A stretch of DNA of 64,000 bases from assembly GCA_003342895.1 (NCBI GenBank), contig PTFA01000313.1, forward strand, positions 1 to 64,000. Reading direction: 5' to 3'. Shown in pieces: positions 37,724-49,602 of this stretch (position 1 is its first letter; each line of letters begins with the position of its first letter). Source of the stretch: Casuarius casuarius (lineage: Eukaryota; Chordata; Aves; Casuariiformes; Casuariidae). The translations under genes were made by a program, and so were the position numbers. The notes beneath the pieces were generated by a model, which saw only the letters and a list, made by a program, of their open reading frames with translations, was not told the DNA's origin and did no database searches.

Positions 37724-37762
37724 CGGGGCCAGGGTCAGGGCTGGGGCCGGGGCCAGGGCCAG
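37724..37762 (+). repeat. GGGGCC-rich short repeat in the RGS5 3' UTR
   Basis: Imperfect units of GGGGCC(AGG) and GGGTCAGGG on the sense strand about 310 nt after the stop codon. The spaced G runs could fold as a G-quadruplex in the transcript. Confidence 0.7.
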
Positions 37763-38767
37763 GCAGCACTCCCCTGGGGCTGCGACGCTCATCTTCATTC
37801 GGAGGTTTTCAGATGCCAGCCTCCGCCCTGCAGGCCCCATCTCAGCGCTGCTGGAGGGGTCCTGGGTGCTGGGTTTAACCCAGGCAAACCGCCCTGCCTG
37901 CCCCTCCAGCTGCCCTGACCCCCAGCGCGCTGGTCCCCTGCGCACGTTTCTGCTGCAAACTCCTGCCGCGTTTGGGCCGTGGCGCGCGCAGGCGCTGGCC
38001 CGTGTTCACACACGCAGGGCGAGGGCTGGTGCCTGCAGCTGCTCCAGGTTCGTTTCTCTGACTTGGCTGCTTTTCTGAAGCCGCGGGGACACGACCTGTA
38101 TTTTTCCCAGGTTTGCCCGCGCCGCTGCTCCGGCCCAGGCGCTTTCCCTCCTGGCAGCTTCCCGGGTGTCGCTGGGGCTGCCCTGGGTGCTGCAGACGTG
38201 CTCCCAACCCCAGCTGAGCCCCACAGGTTTGCAGCCCCGGGCACCGTGGCAGGTCATCACCAAGCACCGGCACTAGCGTGTCTTCAGAAAACAGCCATTC
38301 AGCAGACGCAGCCGGGTGAAGCGAAGGCGACAGACAGCATTACATCTGCAGGGAAGGGAGGGAGCCGTGAAACCGTGCCCCCAGCCCACAGGCAGAGCCG
38401 GCATGCGGCGTGCCTCGCCGAGCGGCTCCGCCTGGGAGCTGCCGGCCCGACGGCCTGAAGGCTGCGTCCCGGAGGCCGTAAGAGGGGTAAAACCAAATCT
38501 GTCCGTTCAAAACGCTGGGACTGTTTAGCAAAGCAGGCCTCCTGCCTGCTCCAGCCACTCGCATTAGTTACTGAGCTCCTAACTTCCAGGCTACCCCGTC
38601 CCCGGTGCCTACGCACAGCCCCGAGCACAAACCCCAATGAGGGCAATTGGTTAGACGAGGGAGCAAAACCATGCTGGGGGGAAAAAAAGCTGCTGATTGG
38701 AACTGTCCTGATCCAATTCCGAAAAGGAAAAAAAAAAAGAAAGGACAAAAACATTTGAAAGATGAAG

Positions 38768-38773
38768 AATAAA
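38768..38773 (+). terminator. RGS5: Candidate RGS5 poly(A) signal, proximal
   Basis: AATAAA about 1.35 kb downstream of the RGS5 stop. A second candidate is AATAAA at 39337-39342. Mammalian RGS5 has a long 3' UTR of several kb, so either site could be one of several in use. Confidence 0.45.
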
Positions 38774-39336
38774 ACCCTGTCTTGAATAGACAGCAAACTC
38801 TGCTGAGTTTGTGAAGCCTGCTCCTCTCTCTTCAGTCCCCTCCAGTCTGCCCAGGGCATGTGTTTTTAAGGGCTCTTAAAAAGACCAGTTCTTTGCAAAT
38901 GATTCAAATCCAGCCCACTTTGCTGACAACGGGGCGAAGGCATGCATAAAAGGAAGCTGGGGTCTCATTTCAGTCTCGACCTTGCGAGTTCTCTGATGTG
39001 ACCGTAGTAAGTCCTTGGGGTCTGAAAGTGTCGTCCCTGGGATGAGCTCCTGGTGCGGCCACCGCAGGCCCATGGCTTGCAGTGAGTGTGCTGTGTGGCT
39101 TCACCTGCACAGCAAGCAATCCAACGTATCTATCCAAAATATATGTGATTACGCTTCCAGGAGGCCTCTCAGGCCAGCCACCCACCTTCAGACGGCTCTA
39201 CGCAAACTACAAATCATGAGACTCCATGCAAAATGCAATAACATAAACAATGGGTTTGCCAACCTCTTAAAGACTTAAAAAATCTGATCAAAACCCCAGC
39301 AGCCCCAAATATTTACACATTGTCACTATGGTGATG

Positions 39337-39342
39337 AATAAA
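39337..39342 (+). terminator. RGS5: Candidate RGS5 poly(A) signal, distal
   Basis: AATAAA in the context GATGAATAAAAATACAG, 1.9 kb downstream of the RGS5 stop codon. It is an alternative to the signal at 38768. Confidence 0.4.
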
Positions 39343-42300
39343 AATACAGCTCTAGCTGCAGGAAGTGGGCTGCACTTTCCAGGCGGGGTTGGGGAGGCAG
39401 AGGAAAGATGAAGGACATCCCAAATGCACTCTGCTCATGGGCTTTTTTTCTCCCCAGCAAATGGCCTGGGAAAGCTGGTGTATGAGCAGCAGCAGGCAAT
39501 GCTCACCAAGCATTTCCAGGGGCGAGCACGGGGTCGGATGGGGCCAACGCGCGGCGGGAGGGCCCCAAGCAGGTAACACCTCTGCCATGAGAAAGCGCAA
39601 GTCCAGCCTTCAAACCGGCGCAGGGTCTCCCTGGCAGCGTTTGCTGCCTGGAGCCGGTGTACAACGAGTAAGAGGCAAGAGCAGGGCTTAGAGCAAGAGG
39701 ATAGGCTGGTCTAGCAGTTGTAATACAGGGTATTCCCGCTGCCTCTGGGCCATCCGTGGGCTCTGCCGTGGTCCCAGCATCTTCACACAGTGGTATCGCC
39801 ACAACCTGGGTTCGGTGTGTTTATGCTCCTCGTTCATGGTACTACTCATAGAAATGCAAAACCAAACAGGCTTCCTTGCAGAAAGACTCATATATTTCAT
39901 TTTTACTTAATAGTTCAGCATATATTTCAAGTTACTCTCATATGTTTCACAGTTAAATACCAACACCAATACTGTAGAGAGCTGGAGTCTAGCAAACATC
40001 CCCTGCTGAAGGGTGAATTGCTGTGCGTGAGACAAACCTGAGGTGTCACGAGCTGCAACAGTGCCGCGTGGGGCAGAGAGAAAGTGTCTTGCTATGTAGG
40101 TATTGAAAAGAAAGGTGGAGGGCAGAATCAGGAGAGGTGAAGTAGCTTCTGCCGAGGCGTCAGCTGGAAATGCCAACTGAGCATCAAACGTTGGATGGAA
40201 AACGTCGGCCAGGAAGCTCAAGCCAGGACTCGCTTGCAGGACAAATGCGCGGGCTCCTTGGGAGCCCGTGGGCAACCTCCTGAGGTCCATGGGAAGCGCG
40301 TCCTTGGCCGAGTTCAGAGCAGCTCCCCGCGCGGCTGTGACCGCTCCACGTCTGCACTTTGGGATGGCGGCGGTGCGTGTCGGGCAGCCCGCGCCAGGAC
40401 GTGCCGCGGCACCCAGCGGGGCCCGACACGGCCGTGGCTCACCTGAGCATGGCACGAACGGCACCCTCCCAGCGGAGGTGGCGGGAGTTGTGGTTGGGTG
40501 GCATGGGCGTCTGGCTAATCGGGTGGCAGTGGCTGCATCTACCCTGCCGCTGAGCTTTCTGAAGGAAAGACACATTTATTGTAGGGTCAATACCAACTAT
40601 CATATTTCTAGCAGGAAGTATTTCATGTGTTTTGTCACTCTTGCTCTTATCAAATTAGGCATATATACGAGCACCATACACATACTGTTACATATCTGTA
40701 CCATTATAGACATATATACGCATACACACACACATACCTACTCCTAACACTGGCACCTCGATCTCCCGTGAGTCACTGATTCAAAGTGCAGAGCAGCCGG
40801 CTAGGGCTTCAGTCTGGCGCAGAGAAGAGCCTGAGTGGATTTAGCACAACCCCCTTGGCCTTCCCCAGAGTAAAAATGAACATGCACCTCCCAAAAGACC
40901 CCCAGAAACAGCCCCCGTGCCCTTAGCCTGTGCCCTCCTCTGCAGAGCCCTGGGGCGATCCTGGCTGAGTCGGTGCAGGTGGTGGGTCTCGCGCGCCACG
41001 TGGTGGCCAGGGGTCCCTGCCCCGCTGCCGTGGGGCAAGGCAACCCCATGCTGCAGCACGGCAGTCCCTGGTGCCCAGCTCGGCTTTGGGCGTCCCCGGC
41101 TCCTGCCCGGGGCCACGGAGAGCTGAGGTCCCTGCTATGGCTTGGCCCCCCCTGCTCGCTGCCTCCCTCCCACCCTGGGCATTATTTGCTCTGCGTTATC
41201 TGGTTAATTTGGCAACCCCGATCTCCCCTGGCCTGTCAAGGCTCCCTGCATGCTGGCAGTGGGATGACCTGCCCCAGCCCAGCCTTGGTGGCTGCTGCAC
41301 CGCGAGGCAGCGGTGGGAGCTGCTGCGCACAAGGCTGAGCGTGTCCGAGCACTCACCCAGACCCTCCCCGCACCTTGACCATGTGTTGAAGCGCCCCAGC
41401 TGGAAGGTGCCAACTGCCACAGCCAAGGACCAGACAATGGCCACCACGTGAGATGGCCTCCCTACACAACTGAGTAGTTATTTTCTAGTTTGAAGTTCTC
41501 CTGTGTGATGTCCACTAGCGAGATCTCCATTGCATGGTGAAGACATGGGACATTGGGGTGCACTGAGGAACTGGTTATGTTAATTCATATTCCTGTACCA
41601 CTCAGTAATCCATATATAAACATATTTCTACTACTATCTTGATGGACTATTTGTTTTATCTCTTTGCAGTAAGGTGCAACATTTACTCATTGCAGCAGGG
41701 AACTGAGCGAGAGCCGGCCCTGCTCACCCTGCACCCAGGCTGCCTTCAGCCAGCAGCTCCATGCAGCTGAGCTAAAATGTGTTCCCTCCTGGAGCTCTGG
41801 CCAGGAAAATGTCCTCCTGGGCAAGGGGGAAAGGCTCCCCTGAGGTTTCCCTGTCATGGAGCAGGACAGGCTCTGCTTGTGCCGGCCGCAGTGCGGCACC
41901 GCTCCTTGGACGGGGCTGCAGCTGGGCTCCCGTGCAGCCACGACCCCCTCCGCTGAATATAACTGAAGTAACTAAAGTATCAGAAATAACTGAAAGGGGC
42001 TGGGTTCCTCTGAACAGGATATCTGGTAGATATAATGGCTGTTTCATCTTTCCATGATTTAAAACAATCTTGGAGGGAAGCCATTCGTAAAATGACTTTT
42101 TAAAGTAGCCTGAGTCAATGAGTTGTATCTGTGCATATTCTTTGGTTCACAGAACGACATTTTGGAAGGGACTAATGCAAATATCTTTTATTTAGAATGT
42201 ATTCGTCCTTAATTTAAGTATCGATACATTTTTTTCAAGAGTTATCAGGAGTTCCCAGTACCAGGGGAAAATAAAACATAGCCACGTGCTTGGCAGCTTC

Positions 42301-42675
42301 AGAGCTGACCGAGACCTTAGCAAGCCTAGGCTGGAGCCTCCACCTCCTAGCTCAACATGCAGGCTAGTATGTTTCAATGAGCTAATAAATACAAAATAAA
42401 GCGAGTACTAAAAGAGATGTTTCTCTGTGGGCCTGGAAGCATCTACTGTGAAAACCACAACCTTCTGCCATGACAAAACCCCGGTGTGACAAATGCTGTC
42501 CAGACTGGGATGCAGAGTGAGGAATACACAGTTGTCAGAGCAGCTCTATCCAAGCTAAGGAAAGATCAAGCACTGGGGAGAGCAGGACCTACAGCCACCG
42601 GTCTGCTCAGAGGAGGCACTTCCAGATGCTCACTGGAAATGCCTGGTACCTCCAGCCCAGATGGCAAGCTCAGCA
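39343..42675. other. Convergent intergenic region between RGS5 and RGS4
   Basis: No gene was recognised. Part may be transcribed as 3' UTR of either neighbour. It includes a short TATACG/CACACA microsatellite around 40704-40735, and AATAAA-type signals occur on both strands. Confidence 0.5.
42187..42192 (-). terminator. RGS4: Candidate RGS4 poly(A) signal, distal
   Basis: AATAAA on the minus strand 1.7 kb downstream of the RGS4 stop codon. The distance suits the roughly 2-kb 3' UTR known for mammalian RGS4. Confidence 0.4.
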
Positions 42676-42681
42676 TTTATT
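42676..42681 (-). terminator. RGS4: Candidate RGS4 poly(A) signal, proximal
   Basis: AATAAA on the minus strand, about 1.2 kb downstream of the RGS4 stop at 43900. Confidence 0.4.
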
Positions 42682-43899
42682 CCTTCTGCCTCCAAGTGCA
42701 AGTCAGTGTCAGGTCCCAAGGCCCCTGAGTGAAACCCAAATCTAACCATAGTGATTAAAAAATAAATTGCCCTCTGGCAGAGCCCAGGAATAGTAAGGAG
42801 ACTGACACATTCCTCTTACCACCTTCAGGGAAAAAATGAGTAATGCTACTACTGAATTACAGACTGACATAAATAATAAAAGTATTCAGTATCAAGTACT
42901 CCCATGCATGGCCTCTTCTCCTCAGCTGGTGTGGTAGTGATCCTGTCCCAATCACAAACTGCTTCAGACAAGCCAAGGCAGGCAAACATGAATTCAGATG
43001 GTCCCCCCCGCAGAGTTAGTTAATATACACTTGCCGGTCTGGGAGGGAAGGAATTTCTGCTCTGCTTGGTCATGGTATTAGGAAGGTCTTTTCAATCAGA
43101 GAGCATGAAAGACACAGTTATTACTGAAGGAATGAACCTTTCCCAAAATAATAGCTCTGTACAGCCCTAGGAAAGATCCTTGACCAGCATAAACTAGCTG
43201 CTATAGCAGGAAAAGCAGCCATGGGGGAGGGCTTTCATACAATTTTGGCTGTAGTGACCAAGGGAGGCTGTTTGCTAGTCTGGAAAGTTTTGGTGTCTCT
43301 TTAAGAAAAGGTAGGAGCTATTCCTAAGTCTGACTAGCATAATGCAACACAGCTCGAGTTCTGAGCAACTACTACTGAAAGCCTGGATATTCAGGAGCTA
43401 TATGAACAGCTAAGGTCCAGAGAAAGTTCTTTTCATTTAAGCTTTTGCTGATTATAAAGGGGGAGATCACAGTCCTCAACACTTCCCTTTCCCCTTTTCC
43501 CCTTTTCCTCTTTCCCCTGCTCCTTTCTAGGTGTCTCATTGCAACTTTGCACGTCTGGACCCTTTGTGGTTAGTGCTAGGTTTGAGTGTGTGCACCTCTT
43601 CCCGACAGCACCAGCCCACCCGGGCTCGTAATGCACATCAAAAACACAGCAGACACGCAATGATTTCACCCAGCTTCATGTCCAACAGACTCCAGGGCTC
43701 CTACACAGATGGAGTCACAGGAGGGTTTGCTACACAAACTGAGCCTGGCTTGGGTTACAAATGCTGACTGTTGCATGACATGGGACACAACTGGGATATT
43801 AGACAGCTACTGGAGACAGCTCTGCTGCTTCATGCCAATGAATGCTTTTGCTGCCATATACTCTGCAAGAGCCCTGCCTGCTCTTGGCTTGCTGCAGGT

Positions 43900-44151
43900 T
43901 CAGGCGCACTGAGAGACAATGTTAGAGTTGCAGTCTAAGGTGTGAGCATGGGTTCTTTTGCAGTTTTCAGGCCCACAGCCAGCAGCAGGTGGGCTCACAA
44001 AGTCCAGGTAGAAGTGGGACTTGAGGAAACGGCGGTAAGAATCCTTCTCCATGAGGGTGAATATTTTTCTCTGAGCCTCATCAAAGCAGGACAGTGTAGG
44101 CTCCAGCATATTCCTGCTTGTCTTGTCCCGTGTGCATGAATCCAGGTTCAC
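43900..44151 (-). CDS. RGS4: RGS4 terminal coding exon
   Basis: Acceptor GGCCTGCAG, coding 252 bp to TGA at 43902-43900. It encodes [40 protein letters not shown] and a tail of about 30 residues beyond the RGS box rich in Cys and His, ending in SNIVSQCA. This tail is absent from RGS5. Confidence 0.96.
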   Translation of the reverse strand: MNLDSCTRDKTSRNMLEPTLSCFDEAQRKIFTLMEKDSYRRFLKSHFYLDFVSPPAAGCGPENCKRTHAHTLDCNSNIVSQCA

Positions 44152-47100
44152 CTGCAGGCCAGAGGGACAGCATAAATAGCATCTGTCCCAGAAGCAGCTA
44201 GCATAGGTAAGTAGAGTCCAACAATCCCCACTCAGTGTGCTTACGCTCTCCTTGAGGGGCAGTGGTCTGAAATGGCCATCTGACAACGTGCAGTCTTGGC
44301 AGAATGTGTGCAGCCAGCTGCCAGTGACTGGCACATAGGCCTCGGGGAGCAATCAGCCAGTAAACTCAACTAATTGCACAGGAGCAGCCAGAACACTGGG
44401 CAATCTTATTCCTCTAAGGCTTTTCCCACTTGAGTATGTGGGATAGCCATGTGGTCGTTAACTGAACGCCCCTTCGCTCTGCCCAAATTTAATTTTAAAG
44501 CAATGAAAATGGCATCATTCCCTTGCTAATGAGAAGAGGAGCAGCACCCTTCAACTTCTATGACACTACTAGACCCCTACTTCCCTGTGTTTCTCACCTG
44601 GTTCAGGATTTGGGGTGATGCCTATGGTCAGGAATGTTCTCTAAGAGATGGTGCACATACCTCTTTCGTTGCCTGCACAGAGATGAACTCATCGTAGATC
44701 TTTCTGGCCTTGGGGCTGAGCTTGGCTGGTGACTTGGTTTTCTTGTAATCCTCACAGCTGACCCAGAACTCAATGTTTTCTTCACTGTACTCAGATTTGA
44801 GGAAAGCCCGGAAAGCAGCCAGTCCTCCTACAGATTGTTTAGAGGAAAACCAGAGCAGATCAGACTGTTGGTTCCTGTGACTAGAAGTGCCTGTGAACTC
44901 CAATGCCTCAGAAAACAGCAATGCTGGGTTCTCTCTCCTAGAGCTGCATGAGCAACTCCCCTGCTGCAGGCAGCCGGGACGCCTGTCTGCCTCCACGGCA
45001 GTCACTTGTGCAGGCTGAGGGAAGCTGGAATTCAGACAGGCCCCAAAGGGATGTCACGCGTGGATCCTCAGCTGCCTGCTCCCACACAGTGACCTTCAGT
45101 GACACAGCCAGAACACATGCAAATCGCGTGTCCCCAGGAGGCCCTGAGGAGACAGCTAACACACGCTGCAGGGTCTCAGGCCATGGGAACGGCGTGAAGG
45201 AAACCTCAAGGACATAAGTTTAGACTGGAACTGATGGGAAGACAAAGTCTCCCATGGGCTCAGCTGGAAACAGTTTCTCCACTCTCTGGCTCTTGTTTAA
45301 CCCGCTATGTGGTGCAGTCTCGGCCCCCCCTGAGATCAGCTTGCACAAGGACTAAAACAGGGCACTTGGGAGACCACTGTCTGGGGAGGAAGGAGGGAAG
45401 AAGGGAAACAAGTGTGGCACCACTGTGACCACCACAGCAGGCAGCGTGCAGAACGGAGGTGAGCAGGGAAGCAAGATGGACTAAGCACAACTGTCTGGAG
45501 GAGCACTGCTGACTCCTGGGCAAGCCGCGCAACTTGGATTTAGCTCAATGGATTCTCTTCTCTTGCACGGACAGTGGAAAATGAGACATGTGAGGGTCAG
45601 TAGCAGAGAATCGACTGAAACTGTAAGAAATCTTTTCCTAGCAGGCCAGAGGACAGCATGGGAGCCTGCAGAGTTGCCCTTCAGAGCCTTGGGTATAGGG
45701 TCTTTTTTTTTTCCTAATTGTCCTCACAAAAGGAACAGCTTAATAGTAGACTGAGGCCCCATTCACAATATACTGTGATTATCCCTCGGATCAGACAAAC
45801 TTCGTCACCCCTCCCAATGGCCTGGGTGACCAAAGGAGTAACTGCATGCTGCCAGGAGACAAAAAATAACATGTCCCATGCCACCTCCAGGGACTGTTTA
45901 GCACACTGACTCCCCCTCAACATCTCCAGCAGATGGGCCCTCTCTACTTACTGTCATGATGGATCAAGTTTTCCAAAGAGTCTGCCCACTTTTTGACTTC
46001 CTCTTGGCTAACCCTAAAAGGACACAAAGGAAGATATATAGAGAAGGTTTCAGGGGAGTATAGAGAGGACAAATCTGTTTTTTTGTTCAGTACCATTACA
46101 AAGTCTTTTTCCATGATTGTTCAAAGGCATACACATGAGACCAAGAAGGAAATGTCTGCCTGCTTTGCTGGGGACCCCTGGGGATCGTAGATCTAATCTA
46201 CAGAAATTCCAGTTTGCATTCCCAGTCACCAGCCAGGGGCTGGAAAGGCATTTTCCTGGAAAAACAGTGGGGGACTTTGTTTATTTTGTTGGCTGACTGC
46301 ATCCTTCTCTGGGGTATGGAGCTGGGATCACTCTTACACATCACATCAGTGAGCTCCAAAGGGTCCGATTTCTTTAACCTGTCAGAGGAACTCTGGTTAT
46401 AGAGAAGAGGGAGGAATGTGGGAACTACCATACCACATACCACATTTGCACATCCTGCATTCATCCCCCTACCATAGGGGAGTGGTAAGGTGGCATCCTA
46501 GGGCTCATCTGTTCCAGGGATGTGTCTTAGCTTTTGGAGTTCTCCTTAGAGAGGACAACATCTGCTTACACCTCAGTGAGAGCAGTGATACCTTGACAGG
46601 CTGGTCTGTCTGTTTTTTATGCCAATAACTGTGCAGTTGTGTGGACCATTGCACAAATCTGCCTCAGAGAACCAGTGCTGCTGATTCTGAAATACATAAA
46701 GCCACACTGGGTCTTGTGATGGCCTTGTTCCCCTGTGCAGGAAACTGCACAAATCTTTCCATATGTGCACATGCTTTGAATCACAGGAATGTTGGTGGGA
46801 AGGGACCTCGGGAAGTCTCTAGTCCAACCTTCTTCTTGGAAAGGGACTGTCATCAACGCTTGAGGACTATTGCTCACACTAGAGTCAGACAGGTAGGCCT
46901 TCAGCATGTACTGGGAAGCAGCAGCAGCAGCAGAAATGCTAATGAAGTTCAGCTCACTGAAGGAGTAAATAAGCATACTGCAGCTGGCATGGGCTTAACT
47001 ACATAGCCACATTTGCTCTTACCTCTGAGTAGGAGATATTTTCTCCTTCTTGCCCTGCGAAGAGCTGTAGTCACAGGAATCTGACTTCTGCAGCAAGAAG

Positions 47101-49465
47101 CCCAGACGATGTTTCATGTCTTTGGCACTGAAAAAAACAATTCAAGAATGAAATGAAGATAACATGTTACGACTCCCCCTGCAGCCTCTTCAGCCACTAT
47201 AAGCTCTTTCAGAGATACTCAGCAACACAAATGCAGGTCACAGTCAGCGCTTCCAGTGCTGACATTTCACTCCTCATGGTTTGTATTTCTGTTACAAGAC
47301 AAGCACCACAGTCAAAGAAAAGTCATTTTTCACTTTCAACAGCACAGCCTTCTTGCTGAGAAGGTCATCAGCCTGGGGGAGGTGATGGCAAAGGGGGAGA
47401 AGCTGCAATATTCCTACTGTTTTTTAGCAGTTAAAAGATTGCGATAGATGCCACCATTCTGTAAATGTGACGCTTCTCTCTGAATTGATTTGCCCAGCTC
47501 CCGAATGTCTGTTTTTTATACACTTACCAACCCATCCCTACAGCCCCTGCCTTCTCCACAACTCATCACCAGGCTGCACCGACAGCCAGGCCTTGCCAGG
47601 CCACCCCACCAAGCAGCTGTCTGTGACACAGAGGGAAACGGAAGGAAGCAATGGGCTAGGAGCAGAACTATGTGAGATTAGGAGATGAGCCTGGATCTTC
47701 ACTAGATCCAGCCCACACTTTGATTGCAAATTACTCCCTTCTTCTACAGCAAGCTCCTAAGAGGATGCATGCTTAAAGTTACTCCCTTCTTCTACAGCAA
47801 GCTCCTAAGAGGATGCATGCTTAATTAAGCTTTTCAGCATGCTCAGGACAATCACTGACTGGCTGCACAATATAAATAGGCAACTGATATTGATCTCAGC
47901 ACCGCTCAGGATTTGCTTTCAATTTAAGAACAATGGTGGCAGCTAATCAATCCTGCTTGCTCGGCGGTGTAAGCCCTGGCCTGCCTCAGTGTGCAACACT
48001 GGTGTAAGGAGGAAATTCATCTCTTGCTCCTCACATCAGAGCTCAGGAAAGACCAGGAAGATGTGCCGCAGGGCTGAGCCCTGGTAGCTGCTCGGCCTCA
48101 CAGCACTGCTTTTTGCTCCACTAGTAGCACTCTGTCAGCAGTCCCAGCTGTATCTTATCTCACTGCCTGCCCATTCTCATAAATGTTTTCTTAACAACTT
48201 CAGCAGACTCAGTTCTGTTTCAGCAGTACTAAGGTGAGAGTGAAGGAAACTCACAACTTCTCTAATGCAAGGCTCTTGTGACCAGGACAAATCTAGGCCC
48301 TGATCAGGCAGAAACAGGGAGCTGAGGATGCGCTGGCTCTGCAGTGCCAGATGCCAGTTGCCTTTCTCTGCGATGCTACCTGCTACGAGAAGAACGAGAC
48401 CACTCTGCTCTGCAGGAGGAAGGCAGCACAAGGCAACAAGACACTGCCATTTGCAGTGAGTTCTGCAACTTCCTGAGAGACAGGAATCCTGGGGATATCT
48501 GGACAGAGGCTAAAAGATGCCAGGTTTTTTTCTGTGGATTTTTTAAAAGACTTTTCTTTCTTGTCAAAGTCTTCTGCAAATCTGGGGGGGGGGGGCAATA
48601 TTTTTTCACCACTTTTTCAGCACGTTTTCAAAGTCACCACGAGCGAGGAATTTTTTCGCAGATGAGAGCACACCAGGGTACAGCCCGACCCTGCACCAGC
48701 CCGTACCGTGGTGGCAGTACAGCCCAGCCTGACCCAGGCCACACTGACCGCTGCCGCACACCAGGGCACAGCCCAGCCCAGGCCCACGCCGGCCCGCAGT
48801 ACTGTGTGCCGGGGGCACAGCCCGGCCTAGCTCCGCACCCGGGGGTGCAGCCTGACCCCACTGTGGCCCCACGCCGGCTGGTGCCGCACCCAGGGCCACA
48901 GCACCACAGCACCCTGGGCCAGCCCACAGCCCGCTCTGCCTGCCGGCACCTGGGTCTCCGGTAAACAAGTCACCGGTCTTGCCAGGCTCAGCTCCTGCAT
49001 TTGGGCTGGGTTTTGGGGAACAACCCTCCATTTTTGTGAAATCCTGTCCACCTTGCTTCCTCCTCAAAACCAAGAAAAGCGAATTGCTTCCACTCACTAG
49101 AGAAAGGGGGTTCGAAGGAAAAAGGGAGTGCAAAGCCTGCGGCATAAGCAGAGGGCAGCGATATCAAAATACAGCAGTGCTGAGAGCTGCTTGTTTTGCT
49201 GATGGGAAGGGTGGGTTTGGAGTTCTCACAGCTCAGTACAAAACCTTTATGCAATTCTGTTTCTGACTGATAGAAAAAAGCCTGAAAACAAATCATTTGT
49301 ATCTAATCTTACAGAAGAATCAGAGCCAAGGCTGCCACTCCTGCTTCAGACATAAAACACAATACATCAGCCTATCTCCAGACTAACAAGACCATAACAG
49401 ATGCTCAGAAATAAACAGTACCTTTTCAAGCACGTGGCTGGCAGTGCAGCGAGTCCCTTGCACAT
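43900..49465 (-). CDS. RGS4: RGS4, regulator of G-protein signalling 4, complete
   Basis: RGS4 accelerates GTP hydrolysis by Gi/o and Gq alpha subunits, chiefly in neurons and heart, and acts at the plasma membrane. Five coding exons (49465-49422, 47127-47023, 46013-45952, 44827-44661, 44151-43900) give 630 bp and 209 residues, against 205 in human. The N terminus [15 protein letters not shown] plus [18 protein letters not shown] is the amphipathic membrane-targeting helix and carries the Cys2 degron. The RGS box holds [40 protein letters not shown] and [19 protein letters not shown]. Contact residues E87, N88 and N128 fall at the same numbers as in the mammalian protein. A Cys/His-rich tail ends in SNIVSQCA, like the conserved mammalian terminus. 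The gene is a paralogue of, and convergent with, RGS5. Confidence 0.97.
44661..44827 (-). CDS. RGS4: RGS4 coding exon 4, RGS box core
   Basis: 167 bp between acceptor ATCTGTAG and donor GTATGT, the same size as RGS5 exon 4. It encodes [20 protein letters not shown] and onward to [10 protein letters not shown], including contact residues E87 and N88. Confidence 0.96.
44828..45951 (-). other. RGS4 intron 3
   Basis: 1.1-kb intron with a T run near 45703. No exon or transposon was recognised. Confidence 0.6.
45952..46013 (-). CDS. RGS4: RGS4 coding exon 3
   Basis: 62 bp between acceptor TCCTTTTAG and donor GTAAGT. It encodes [20 protein letters not shown] and the first base of an Arg codon that precedes Gly-Leu-Ala-Ala of the RGS box. 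Mammals have Cys at this split codon. Confidence 0.93.
46775..46900 (-). mobile_element. CR1 LINE 3' end fragment in RGS4 intron 2
   Basis: The plus strand has GAATCACAGGAATGTTGGTG and GGAAGGGACCTCGGGAAGTC followed by CTAGTCCAACCTTCTTCTTG, the standard reverse-complement terminus of CR1 elements. Only the terminal ~120 bp is left. Confidence 0.75.
47023..47127 (-). CDS. RGS4: RGS4 coding exon 2
   Basis: 105 bp between acceptor TTTTTTCAG and donor GTAAGA. It encodes [20 protein letters not shown], then [15 protein letters not shown], the rest of the membrane-binding helix and a Ser/Lys-rich linker. Confidence 0.94.
47731..47824. repeat. 48-bp perfect tandem duplication in RGS4 intron 1
   Basis: The unit starting TTACTCCCTTCTTCTACAGC and ending GGATGCATGCTTAA occurs at 47731 and 47779. 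The 46 bases that can be compared are identical, which implies a recent duplication or an assembly artefact. A TTAATTAA palindrome follows the second copy. Confidence 0.95.
48665..48960. repeat. Degenerate GC-rich minisatellite in RGS4 intron 1
   Basis: Imperfect units of about 55-65 bp carrying CCGCACC.GGG, GGCACAGCCC.GCC and CC.GCCGG(C/T) motifs. It lies about 70 bp from a 12-nt G run (48584-48595). Confidence 0.6.
49422..49465 (-). CDS. RGS4: RGS4 coding exon 1
   Basis: 44 bp from ATG (49465-49463) to donor GTACTG, phase 2. It encodes [14 protein letters not shown] and two bases of Ser, the same length and phase as RGS5 exon 1. Confidence 0.94.
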
Positions 49466-49595
49466 CTTGCTCCCAAGGTCAGATCTGTATTCCAGGAAAA
49501 AAAAAATGCAGGAGGCGGCAGAGGCTGCGTGCAGGTCCTTTGCCGGCTGCAGAATTCAGTCTCCTCTCTAAGCCAGCTGCGCTGGCTTGGCTCTG

Positions 49596-49602
49596 TTTTA
49601 TA
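49596..49602 (-). promoter_or_regulatory. RGS4: RGS4 TATA box
   Basis: TATAAAA on the minus strand in the context GGCTATAAAACAG, about 130 bp before the RGS4 ATG at 49465. This predicts initiation near 49570 and a 5' UTR of about 105 nt. Confidence 0.7.
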
